Under the pieces are notes generated by a model. The model was not told the DNA's origin. It saw only the letters and a program-made list of their open reading frames with translations, and ran no database searches. This document shows positions 8,958 through 16,782 of a DNA stretch of 32,181 nt, piece after piece (the first letter of the stretch is position 1; every line of letters starts with the position of its first letter). The translations under genes and the position numbers were made by a program. Source of the DNA: an uncultured Fidelibacterota bacterium (GTDB taxonomy: Bacteria > Fidelibacterota > Marinisomatia > Marinisomatales > TCS55); contig CAJXWT010000018.1 in the NCBI GenBank assembly GCA_913062595.1, positions 1 through 32,181 of the forward strand. Reading direction: 5' to 3'.

Positions 8958-9800
8958 TTACCAGTCGTCCTCATCGCCCCACTCATCTTCTTCACTATCT
9001 TCTTCGAGATATTGAGCCTGTAATTCTAACCAGAGATTATAATCATCTTCTGTATCTATGGTTAGGTACCCCCGCATTCGATAATGCCCTAGGCCACACA
9101 ACTGAGCACAGGCTATTTCTAATCCTTTGCCTTCCCGAGGAGTACCTGTCATTTTTTGTAGAAATTCCTCTGATGTCGTATTTGCTTCAAAATGAACTGG
9201 TATACTCATGCCCGGTATAGCATCTTGCCCTACCCGAAGTTCTGGAAGTTTGAAGCTGTGGATCACATCCTTAGTTGTAAGATCGATGCGGATTTTCTTA
9301 TTGACTGGTATATGCATTTGATTGATTGTATAAAAGTCATCATCTGCGCCTGGACTGGAACGGTCCAACCCAATAGGATTATTTACCTCATCTACAAGTT
9401 CTGGTTTTGAACTACCGAATATTCCATCTGCACCTGGGTAGTGAATATTCCATACATACTGTTGGGCAACGACCCGTATGTATACCGCTCCGTCTCCGGA
9501 AGTCGGTACATCATTTACCCGATTTGCCCATATTGGGAACGCAAAGCCAATTAATAATACAATTTCTACTACAGCCACAGCAACTTCGAGAACAGAAGAA
9601 AGATGGGATTTTACACCCATATGATCTGCATCTGGATTTTTTGATGCCCTAAACTTTACAAGTGATATAATAAAAAAAGCACCCCAACCAATAAATAACA
9701 CTAACATTAGCCAGTGCGTCAAAACGATAATTTCATCAATACCAGGACCAGCCTCTGAAAGACTGATCGGCAGTCCGTAATTCTGCAGAAATTTTAGCAT
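8958..9800 (-). CDS. coxB: Cytochrome c oxidase subunit II (CuA subunit)
   Basis: This 280-residue protein has two N-terminal membrane helices (about 25-45 and 70-95) followed by a cupredoxin domain with a CuA site. The ligands are His181 in DVIHSFKLP and C231-A-Q-L-C235-G-L-G-H239-Y-R-M242, with Gln as the backbone-carbonyl residue instead of the more common Glu. There is no C-terminal CxxCH, so this is an aa3-type rather than a caa3-type subunit II and needs an external electron donor. The aromatic stretch QQYVWNIHYPG is the usual electron-entry region. The C-terminus is a long acidic tail ending EDEWGDEDDW, very like the tail of the octaheme cytochrome in the same cluster. It sits 3 bp after the small CATCYG protein gene. 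Confidence 0.95.
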   Translation of the reverse strand: MLKFLQNYGLPISLSEAGPGIDEIIVLTHWLMLVLFIGWGAFFIISLVKFRASKNPDADHMGVKSHLSSVLEVAVAVVEIVLLIGFAFPIWANRVNDVPTSGDGAVYIRVVAQQYVWNIHYPGADGIFGSSKPELVDEVNNPIGLDRSSPGADDDFYTINQMHIPVNKKIRIDLTTKDVIHSFKLPELRVGQDAIPGMSIPVHFEANTTSEEFLQKMTGTPREGKGLEIACAQLCGLGHYRMRGYLTIDTEDDYNLWLELQAQYLEEDSEEDEWGDEDDW

Positions 9801-9803
9801 AAA

Positions 9804-10055
9804 TTACCTATTATCCATTATATCTGTGTTTGACAACTGTAACGGATTTGATTTTGATCTTTTGTATAAGGAAACAGTTGCGATAATTATAAATGATAAT
9901 ATACTTCCTGTAAAAGCCAGTAGAACAAGAATAGCCATATTTAACCCCTGGGTAGCCGGGGTATCGGGCGCTCCATAACAGGTCGCACATGCCATTAACA
10001 ACTTAGGAAAGCCAATAATTAGAATAAGAAATACTAATCTAATCAATTTAATCAT
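9804..10055 (-). CDS. Small CxxC membrane protein of the oxidase cluster
   Basis: An 83-residue protein with an N-terminal signal or anchor segment (residues 5-22), a CATCYG motif at 23-28, one further membrane helix (about 40-62) and a short basic cytoplasmic tail. LMAC at 20-23 also resembles a lipobox, so lipidation at Cys23 is possible. The motif lacks the His of CxxCH and is not a heme c site. Its ATG overlaps the upstream stop (ATGA at 10052-10055), and coxB begins 3 bp after its own stop, so it is translated with the oxidase subunits. I do not know a characterised family. A metal-binding or assembly role is inference from the paired cysteines and position. Confidence 0.7.
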   Translation of the reverse strand: MIKLIRLVFLILIIGFPKLLMACATCYGAPDTPATQGLNMAILVLLAFTGSILSFIIIATVSLYKRSKSNPLQLSNTDIMDNR

Positions 10056-10249
10056 ATGGTTTTGAATTTCTGCATTATACGAAAAAAATAGATCATTAAA
10101 GCGCCTCCAATAATAAAAGAAAATACAGCAAATATCACTGATACAATTCCTGGGTTGGAAGGTGTTATTAATTCAAATATACCATATCCAATAGTTAGTA
10201 TTATGGCTAAACCAATGAAAAATAAATGGAATGTTTTAAGAGATATCAT
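10052..10249 (-). CDS. Small two-helix membrane protein of the oxidase cluster
   Basis: A 65-residue hydrophobic protein with two predicted membrane helices (about 8-27 and 34-56), a basic C-terminal end (MQKFKTI) and no cysteines or histidines suggesting cofactors. It is coupled on both sides by ATGA overlaps: its start overlaps the subunit IV stop (10246-10249) and its stop overlaps the start of the CATCYG protein. That tight coupling supports it as a real gene despite its size. It could be a small accessory or assembly subunit of the oxidase; no sequence feature shows which. I do not recognise the family. Confidence 0.65.
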   Translation of the reverse strand: MISLKTFHLFFIGLAIILTIGYGIFELITPSNPGIVSVIFAVFSFIIGGALMIYFFRIMQKFKTI

Positions 10250-10554
10250 CCAACTTGAGCCTGGTCAATAAATGATGCCATTGGTATAAACATGAGTACA
10301 AAAAAGAAACCAGCGGTAAGCATCAGTATCCACGTAATTAATGCTCTCTCAGATATAAGATGCATGAAATAACTCGCCACCAATGATCCTTTAACAGAAG
10401 CAATAGTCAAGGCAAGCAAAATCCCTTCACCTGTACTTAGGTCCAGGTAAGATGCTGCAACGGTTATTATAGTCAAAGCAGCTAATGCTGCAAAAACCGT
10501 CATATATACTTTAATATGGCTTTGAATATCTGCTGTACTGTGTCCACTACTCAT
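10246..10554 (-). CDS. Cytochrome c oxidase subunit IV (COX4_pro-type)
   Basis: This 102-residue protein has three membrane helices. It matches the bacterial oxidase subunit IV/CyoD-like family: an N-terminal HIKVYMTVFAAL helix, then ALTIASVKGSLVASYFMHL, the most conserved block of the family, then a final helix. Such subunits stabilise the catalytic core, particularly around subunit III. It follows coxC by 12 bp and has the strongest ribosome binding site in the cluster. It begins the run of three genes joined by ATGA overlaps. Confidence 0.88.
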   Translation of the reverse strand: MSSGHSTADIQSHIKVYMTVFAALAALTIITVAASYLDLSTGEGILLALTIASVKGSLVASYFMHLISERALITWILMLTAGFFFVLMFIPMASFIDQAQVG

Positions 10555-10562
10555 GAATTATG

Positions 10563-10568
10563 CCTCCT
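10563..10568 (-). promoter_or_regulatory. Consensus ribosome binding site of oxidase subunit IV
   Basis: AGGAGG lies on the minus strand 8 nt before the ATG at 10554. It is a full anti-Shine-Dalgarno match, unlike most starts in this cluster, which have weak or no site. It fixes the subunit IV start and suggests strong initiation feeding the coupled small genes behind it. Confidence 0.75.
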
Positions 10569-11163
10569 AAAGCAGGTAAAGAACTGGAAAAAGAAAAATC
10601 CACACTAAATCAACAAAATGCCAATACAGGCCAGCAATCTCAATACGGTTCGTAAATTGTTCTGGTTTTGAATCCCACATTTTACTACCTGGTATCCAGA
10701 AATAAAAAAGAACGATCATGCCCCCAATAATGTGCAATCCATGGAGTCCGGTAAGCGTAAAGTAGATTGCATAAAATGTATTGGTACTGGGGTAGATATG
10801 GTGATCAAACTTCGCAGTATATTCTATATATTTTATTATCAGAAATCCCAAAGCACATAATAAAGTTAACCCCATATAAAGTTTGTATTTTTTGAAGTCA
10901 TTTAGCTTGAGAGAAGCCCAAGACATTACCATAGTTACACTGGATGAAATCAAGATCAGTGTATTTAATGTAGCCAGGGGTATATTAAGTTCCTGCCCCC
11001 ACTCATGAAACGCACCTACTGGTGCACCGTACCGTAAAAATATATAAGCGGAAAAAAGACCGCCAAAAAGCATTACTTCAGATGCTAAGAATAACCAAAC
11101 ACCCAATTTCGCATTAAATAACCCCGTATCAGGCCTTTCTTCTACCGTATAGGGAATGTCCAT
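10567..11163 (-). CDS. coxC: Cytochrome c oxidase subunit III
   Basis: This 198-residue protein has five membrane helices, the short bacterial form that lacks the first two helices of the mitochondrial type. Conserved features are KLGVWLFLASEVMLFGGLF near the start, with the family's Glu in the first helix, the TGLHGLHIIGG block around 135-150, and the terminal HFVDLVWIFLFP segment. Subunit III keeps the proton-pumping core stable. It lies 9 bp after coxA and 12 bp before subunit IV. A modest site (AAAGGA) lies upstream of the ATG. Confidence 0.95.
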   Translation of the reverse strand: MDIPYTVEERPDTGLFNAKLGVWLFLASEVMLFGGLFSAYIFLRYGAPVGAFHEWGQELNIPLATLNTLILISSSVTMVMSWASLKLNDFKKYKLYMGLTLLCALGFLIIKYIEYTAKFDHHIYPSTNTFYAIYFTLTGLHGLHIIGGMIVLFYFWIPGSKMWDSKPEQFTNRIEIAGLYWHFVDLVWIFLFPVLYLL

Positions 11164-11172
11164 GATTTTTCT

Positions 11173-12891
11173 TTATCCTTTTTTTGGTTCTGTTTGCGGT
11201 GTGAAATCCCTTTTACGACCTGGTACACTATACTCATAAGCTACCCGGTGTACTTCTGGTATCTTTTCGAAATTAACATGAGGCAGTGGTGGCGAGGGCG
11301 CTGTCCATTCTAATGTGGTAGCACCCCAAGGGTTTTTATCAACTTTTTCGCCGCGCTTTAAACTGTAAAAAATATTAAAAATAAATGGTAGCTGAGCTAG
11401 GCCGAGTAACCATGCAGAAATTGACATAAATTCATTCCAATGCAACACACCGGAAGCGTGGGCATACTCGAGTCCACCATCCCAAAGTCGGCGTGATACA
11501 CCTGCCAAGCCCTGGATAAACATGGGCATAAAAACACCATTCATGAATATCAGGGAAGGCCAAAAATGTAGTTTACCTAATAGCTCACTCATTTTTCTAC
11601 CAGTAATTTTTGGATACCAGTAATAAATACCGGCAAATAGGCCAAAAATCGTACCCGGTGCAACAACATAATGAAAGTGTCCAATTACATAATAAGTATC
11701 ATGCAGATAAATATCTGCTGCTGCAAAACCCAGAGGTAAACCAGTTAAGCCACCAATGCCGAACATTGGTAAAAATGCCAAGGCGAATAGCATGGGTGTA
11801 TTAAAACGGATTGAGGCCCCCCAAAGCGATATGAAAAATGCTGATAATATTATTATCGAAGGGATGGAAATTATCATGGTTGTGGTCTGGAAAAATGCAC
11901 TCATGGCTGTGCCCATTCCGGTTATAAACATATGGTGGGCCCAGACAATAAAGGACATGAAACCAAGAAAAACCACAGCGAATACTAAAGAATTATAACC
12001 CCATAATGGTTTACGAGTGTTGTTTGCAATCACTTCAGCTATAATACCCATGGCTGGTAAAATCAATACATAAACTTCAGGATGAGCTAAGAACCAGAAA
12101 AGGTGCTGCCATAAAAGCGGGCTACCACCACCGCTAACACCTAATACTTCGCCAGAAACAACTAGACCGCTGGGTAAAAAGAAACTGGTGCCAGCTACAC
12201 GATCCATCAGCTGTAAAACAGCGGCCGCTTCCAGTGGTGGAAACGCCAAAACCAATAAAAATGATGTGACGAATTGAGCCCAGACGAAAAATGGTAGCCG
12301 CATCCAGGTAAGTCCAGGTGCACGTAATTGGATGATGGTTGTGATAAAATTGATAGATCCAAGCAAAGAGGATGTAATTAGAAAAATCATTCCAATAAGC
12401 CACATTGTTTGTCCTACCTCAATATCTGCCAATGGCGGATAGGAAGTCCACCCTGATCTGGCAGCTCCCTCAGCAGTAAAAAAACTGCTCATCATTACAA
12501 CACCACCAACAAAATAACACCAGTAGCTTGCGGCGTTTATTTTTGGAAAGGCCATATCAGGGGCGCCGATCTGTAGCGGGACTATATAGTTACCAAAAGC
12601 ACCTACTGCCAGCGGCACAATACCAAGAAAAATCATAATTGTACCATGCATTGCACCTAATGAATTGTAGATCTCTGGCAATAACATTCCATCTTCTCCA
12701 AATATTGATCCGACTAGCGGTACTGCTGATTCAGGATATGCTAATTGCCAGCGCATGATCATCATCAATGAGAATCCAATTAAAAGAAAAATCAAAGAAG
12801 TGATTCCATACTGTAACCCTATGATTTTGTGATCAGTAGACCAGATATATTTTCTATAAAATGGCTCTTCGTGGTGATTATGGGAATCCAT
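11173..12891 (-). CDS. coxA: Cytochrome c oxidase subunit I (A1-like)
   Basis: This 572-residue protein has twelve or more membrane helices. All metal ligands are visible: His82 (heme a) in AMHGTIM, His270 in HPEVY (CuB, presumably cross-linked to Tyr274), His319 and His320 in WAHHMF (CuB), and His405 (heme a3) and His407 (heme a) in GHFHYV. Glu272 in HPEVY is the D-channel glutamate diagnostic of A1-type oxidases, so a proton-pumping aa3 enzyme is expected. The N-terminus is His-rich (SHNHHEE). AAGGA lies 6 nt before the ATG. It is preceded by the cupredoxin gene (48-bp gap) and followed by coxC. Confidence 0.97.
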   Translation of the reverse strand: MDSHNHHEEPFYRKYIWSTDHKIIGLQYGITSLIFLLIGFSLMMIMRWQLAYPESAVPLVGSIFGEDGMLLPEIYNSLGAMHGTIMIFLGIVPLAVGAFGNYIVPLQIGAPDMAFPKINAASYWCYFVGGVVMMSSFFTAEGAARSGWTSYPPLADIEVGQTMWLIGMIFLITSSLLGSINFITTIIQLRAPGLTWMRLPFFVWAQFVTSFLLVLAFPPLEAAAVLQLMDRVAGTSFFLPSGLVVSGEVLGVSGGGSPLLWQHLFWFLAHPEVYVLILPAMGIIAEVIANNTRKPLWGYNSLVFAVVFLGFMSFIVWAHHMFITGMGTAMSAFFQTTTMIISIPSIIILSAFFISLWGASIRFNTPMLFALAFLPMFGIGGLTGLPLGFAAADIYLHDTYYVIGHFHYVVAPGTIFGLFAGIYYWYPKITGRKMSELLGKLHFWPSLIFMNGVFMPMFIQGLAGVSRRLWDGGLEYAHASGVLHWNEFMSISAWLLGLAQLPFIFNIFYSLKRGEKVDKNPWGATTLEWTAPSPPLPHVNFEKIPEVHRVAYEYSVPGRKRDFTPQTEPKKG

Positions 12892-12939
12892 AAATTTCCT
12901 TCAGTAATTAAAGCCTGATCGAGGGTTGCGGGCTAGTCT

Positions 12940-13653
12940 TTACTTCTTTTTCGGTTTTTTCGGTTTTGTAAAAGTAAAATTCGCTGCACTATCACCTACC
13001 GTTACATTTGCTGTTTGTGATCCGAGTTTTTCATGCCATGCCTCAATAACATAAACCCCCGGTTCCAAACCGGAGATTACATAGCTGCCGTCATCGCCAG
13101 TTACCGCAAAATAGGGATGGTCAAATACACCTATAAAAGCACCCATCCAGGGATGGACATCACATTTTACCTTAAATGGTGCTTCTGATTTATCAAACTG
13201 TACTGTCATTCGTTTTTTAGAGCGCGGCATTGCTTTGTTGAATTCCTTATTTACCTTTGGAAGAGCATGGATATTATGCATTGTGCCATCACTGTTTAAA
13301 ATATCCAGCTTCTGACCAACCATCACGCCCAGCACATGGGGTACATACATACAACCATTTTGATCAATAACTGCAGGGTTCTCAGTCGGATTAAAGTCAC
13401 CTGCCAGTGACCCGGTCGAACTTTCTTTTACAAATACCAGAACATTCTTCAAACCATTATTCTCATCGAGTATTAACCACTCTTTTCGTGGTGCTACTTC
13501 ATTATTAGCAACACATACTGGATCAGCGTCCATTCGTAGCAATTTCATTTTTGGTGCTTTGCCATCAAAGGTTATTTTCCCTTGAATATCTCCTGCAAAA
13601 CCAAAGGTCAAAACAGATGACAGAATTAATATTTTAATTATATTATTATTCAC
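12940..13653 (-). CDS. Secreted cupredoxin with a carboxypeptidase-regulatory-like domain
   Basis: A 237-residue exported protein. I start at the GTG at 13653, because GGAGG lies 5 nt upstream and this start gives a clean signal peptide (MNNNIIKILILSSVLTFGFA). An ATG at 13680 would add nine non-signal residues. The core has type-1 copper ligands: His126 or His129 in MHNIHAL, then Cys164, His167 and Met170 in KCDVHPWM. A short CarboxypepD_reg-like beta domain follows (GDDGSYVISGLEPGVYVIEAW), and the C-terminus is Lys/Pro-rich. Similar proteins are annotated as cupredoxin or methylamine-utilisation-like. Its position between the octaheme cytochrome and coxA suggests an electron carrier or an accessory subunit; that is inference. 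Confidence 0.82.
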   Translation of the reverse strand: MNNNIIKILILSSVLTFGFAGDIQGKITFDGKAPKMKLLRMDADPVCVANNEVAPRKEWLILDENNGLKNVLVFVKESSTGSLAGDFNPTENPAVIDQNGCMYVPHVLGVMVGQKLDILNSDGTMHNIHALPKVNKEFNKAMPRSKKRMTVQFDKSEAPFKVKCDVHPWMGAFIGVFDHPYFAVTGDDGSYVISGLEPGVYVIEAWHEKLGSQTANVTVGDSAANFTFTKPKKPKKK

Positions 13654-13658
13654 AATTT

Positions 13659-13663
13659 CCTCC
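13659..13663 (-). promoter_or_regulatory. Ribosome binding site deciding the cupredoxin GTG start
   Basis: GGAGG on the minus strand is 5 nt upstream of the GTG at 13653. The longer ATG start at 13680 has no comparable site and puts charged residues ahead of the signal peptide, so the GTG is preferred. Confidence 0.7.
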
Positions 13664-13734
13664 GTATAAATCCATACCATTTAAAGTTTTAATTTTGCCA
13701 ATGCATGTTATAAATCCAATAGCAAAATAAATTA

Positions 13735-16700
13735 TTACCATTCTTCATCTTCCCATTCGTCTTCATCTTCAGTTATAAAACCATAGCCCTGGCTTTCAAT
13801 ATGAGCCTTTACAATCGCTGAAACATCTTCTACCCCTTCAAGCCCCCACATCCAATCCACAAGGGTATATAACATCGCTGTAGTGTCCCCAACAAAGGTA
13901 GCAACCTCGGTACCCCAGTATTCTATAACATCATTAATGGGCTCATCAACAGGAATGTATGGAGCAGGCATTTTCGTGCCAGGCATAACAGATTGTGGAT
14001 TATTAAACCATTCAATCAGCCAATCTGGTCGCAGGCGTTCTTTGGTCAACACCAGGTTTGGTGCCCAGGTGAGGGCATCTTGCCGCGGTTTCATGGCTCC
14101 ATAGAAATGACAGTTTATACAAGCACCTTCTTCTTGAACTTTTTGACCAGCTAAATATGAATTAGAAGCTTGTGAAAAACTGTGAGGATTCTCATAGGTG
14201 AGGGACAGACCATCTTTTGATTGAAAATAATCAATTACACCATTCCATTCCTGATGGGTAAAATCATAACTAGGCATCCGCACCTGTAAATGCGGTCGTA
14301 TCATCGATACATTTTGGAACCAATCCAATAACCAGTCCGGCTGAACTTTCCGACCTTCGGTATTCAATAATGGAGGGCTAAAACTCTGTACCAGGCTTAT
14401 ATCTTCGGAATTTTCAGATCCCGCAACTTCCCCAAGCCAAGCTGCAGTTGCCGTCCAAATTGCGCCACCTTCACCATCAATTTTATGGCAACCAAGACAA
14501 TTATTTGTATGTATGAATCGTTCACCTTTTGTTACCGCTAAATAAGCAGGTGTTTTTTCTGGAAGTTTACTCTCGGGGATTTCATCTTTTACCAGTCCCA
14601 TTATCAAGGTTACTAAGGCATCGATTTCTTTATCCGTTAACCCGTAATGTGGCATCCGAGACTTATCTAATGAAGGTAATTCCTTAACTGCATAAGTACC
14701 ATCGTCATTTGGTATGAGGTCGAAAGTTTCCGGCTTATCAACCTTAGCATAAAACCAGTCCCATTTTGTATGCGGTATTTCATCATGCCAAAACGCAAAA
14801 TCAAGCTTAGAGATTAATTTACTCCCTTCAACATTGAGGGAAGTCCCAATTGGTTTTTTACCTTCAAATCCAGCAATATTATGGCAGGAGTAGCAACCAT
14901 AATTCCCAATAAGCTTCTCACCAGCATAATTGAGCTTTTCAGAAATTTCCATATCTTCCAACCGGCGAGCAACCTGATCTTGGCGTAATAACTGGGAAAG
15001 AAAATCTGCAGAAATCCGATCAACTATTGATTCGTTGACACTGGGTACAGCTAATTGATCAAACGTTTTATTTTTATCAGCTAATAAATATGCAGCAATA
15101 TCGGCAGCTTCCTGGTCACTTAATCGCAGATTCGGCATCTTTGTATCTGGATGATAACTGTAAGGATTCTTCAACCAACCTAATAGCCATTGTCTATTTA
15201 CTTTTGATCCCAAACTTATGAGGTTTGGCCCCTGTTCAGTTCGTATAGCGTCAACAGATGGATCATATTCAGAATCTGGTTCGGGCTGAATTTGATGACA
15301 ACCTTTGCATCCCAGAGAATTAACCAGAACCCTGCCCTTTTCTTGGTCTCCGGCATAATCAACGTTAGCTGTTTTATATGGTGTTGCTGTAGAGAATAAG
15401 TATTCGGTCATTGCGAGAACTTCTTGCTCAGTTCGTTTTAGGTCTTCAGGATCACTATTATTTCCTTTCTTAAAAAAATGCGGCATCCAGGTGTTATGTC
15501 TGAATGAACGTGGCTCAAAGATCCATTTATATGTCCAATCTTTATTTGTCTTTGAAGCCAAATGGTAAAGACTAGGCCCCGGTTTTGGTAAATCATTCCA
15601 ACGGTCAACCTGATGACAAGCATAACAACCTGCTTTTTCAAAAACAGACAAACCAAGACTTAATGTTTCTGCTTCTTTAAGCGGCATATTACCACTATGA
15701 CATTTATAACAACCTGCTTCTGTATACCTTTTAGGCAGCATGGGGTTTTCCCAGTAATGCATTGGTTCCCAGCCTAATTCTTTTTCCCAACGATGGGCCG
15801 TTTCTTGATCATTTGGACTATGAGCTGTTGTATAGAATCTAGTTCCTCTTCCTCTTCCTGCATGACATGACGTGCACCCAAATTCACTTAGCGGGTGCGC
15901 TGAACTAGGTCCAACAATAAAATCCAATTTGGGGTGGGTTTTGTATGGCTGAGGTGCATCTTCGAAACCAGCTTTATCAATTCCTACATGACAAGTCATG
16001 CAACGATCCACCTTTGGCATACCCATGTAAATTAGGTCTTCTTCCAGGCCCTTAACTACGACCTGCTTTACCTCATAATAGGGATCAATAAAATCGATTA
16101 CAGGTAAATCACGTACTATGTTTCCAATTTTGTTTGCGAAAGACATTGCTTCTGGGTCAACCTTTGTCAACCTTCGTTTTAAAAGACTGTTCTCGCGTGT
16201 TAACGTTGTTAATGAATTTTTTGCTTCATCAATATATTTTCTAATTTTCCGCTCTTGGCTTTTGACAGTTTCAATTCTACTCTCCGTTTCTTGTACATCT
16301 AAGTAGTACTTATTCACATGTATGTTTAAACCGCCATATTCTTCACCTGCATTTTCACTGCCTCCATGACCAAATTGACTTTTTTCATATTCATATTTCA
16401 AAACATCCAAATCAGCCTTGGCAAATTGATAGAGTTGATTATTTTTATAAAGCTCTGCATCCAGTATTTCCAATTGCTGAACAATTTCATCTAATTCGTT
16501 CTGACGGACAGTCAATTTCTTTTCTGCTGCAGATAGCTCTTCAACCAGCTGATTGTAATTAGAATTTTTTTCAAGGGCAGCTGACTCTGCATATAAATCC
16601 TGGCGGATTTTTTCTATTTCCAGTTTACGAAATTCTATTTGGTATTTTTTCCAAGGTCTTTGAAAATCATAAACAAATACCAGTATCCAAACAGCAAAAA

Positions 16701-16773
16701 ATACTAAACTTGAAATTGCAAAAGCGCGATTGAGCTTGAGTATATTATAGTGTCTTTCCTGATTATCCGCCAT
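13735..16773 (-). CDS. Membrane-anchored coiled-coil octaheme cytochrome c
   Basis: A 1012-residue protein. Residues about 15-36 form one membrane anchor. Residues about 45-205 are strongly heptad-like and charged (coiled coil). The rest is periplasmic with eight CxxCH heme sites, first Cys at 258, 300, 355, 383, 489, 627, 759 and 885. The later ones sit in cytochrome-c-like modules with downstream Met-containing segments (for example DTKMPNLRL, GTKMPAPYIP). The C-terminus is acidic and ends EDEWEDEEW. It begins 9 bp after the cytochrome b C-terminal-half gene, in the position of cytochrome c1, which is otherwise missing. It probably takes electrons from the Rieske protein and passes them to the oxidase. 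Large multiheme cytochromes accompany bc complexes in several phyla, but I do not recognise a named family with this stalk. Confidence 0.9.
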   Translation of the reverse strand: MADNQERHYNILKLNRAFAISSLVFFAVWILVFVYDFQRPWKKYQIEFRKLEIEKIRQDLYAESAALEKNSNYNQLVEELSAAEKKLTVRQNELDEIVQQLEILDAELYKNNQLYQFAKADLDVLKYEYEKSQFGHGGSENAGEEYGGLNIHVNKYYLDVQETESRIETVKSQERKIRKYIDEAKNSLTTLTRENSLLKRRLTKVDPEAMSFANKIGNIVRDLPVIDFIDPYYEVKQVVVKGLEEDLIYMGMPKVDRCMTCHVGIDKAGFEDAPQPYKTHPKLDFIVGPSSAHPLSEFGCTSCHAGRGRGTRFYTTAHSPNDQETAHRWEKELGWEPMHYWENPMLPKRYTEAGCYKCHSGNMPLKEAETLSLGLSVFEKAGCYACHQVDRWNDLPKPGPSLYHLASKTNKDWTYKWIFEPRSFRHNTWMPHFFKKGNNSDPEDLKRTEQEVLAMTEYLFSTATPYKTANVDYAGDQEKGRVLVNSLGCKGCHQIQPEPDSEYDPSVDAIRTEQGPNLISLGSKVNRQWLLGWLKNPYSYHPDTKMPNLRLSDQEAADIAAYLLADKNKTFDQLAVPSVNESIVDRISADFLSQLLRQDQVARRLEDMEISEKLNYAGEKLIGNYGCYSCHNIAGFEGKKPIGTSLNVEGSKLISKLDFAFWHDEIPHTKWDWFYAKVDKPETFDLIPNDDGTYAVKELPSLDKSRMPHYGLTDKEIDALVTLIMGLVKDEIPESKLPEKTPAYLAVTKGERFIHTNNCLGCHKIDGEGGAIWTATAAWLGEVAGSENSEDISLVQSFSPPLLNTEGRKVQPDWLLDWFQNVSMIRPHLQVRMPSYDFTHQEWNGVIDYFQSKDGLSLTYENPHSFSQASNSYLAGQKVQEEGACINCHFYGAMKPRQDALTWAPNLVLTKERLRPDWLIEWFNNPQSVMPGTKMPAPYIPVDEPINDVIEYWGTEVATFVGDTTAMLYTLVDWMWGLEGVEDVSAIVKAHIESQGYGFITEDEDEWEDEEW

Positions 16774-16782
16774 ATTATTAGA

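Noticed and set aside
8958-9800. CoxB as a caa3-type subunit with a fused cytochrome c
   Set aside because: No CxxCH is present after the CuA domain; the chain ends in an acidic tail instead.
9873-9991. CATCYG in the 83-residue protein as a heme c attachment site
   Set aside because: Heme c needs CxxCH; the residue after the second Cys is Tyr, so it is not a heme motif.
12892-12939. Terminator between the cupredoxin gene and coxA
   Set aside because: AGCC...GGCT gives only a 4-bp stem with a long loop and no T run of note.
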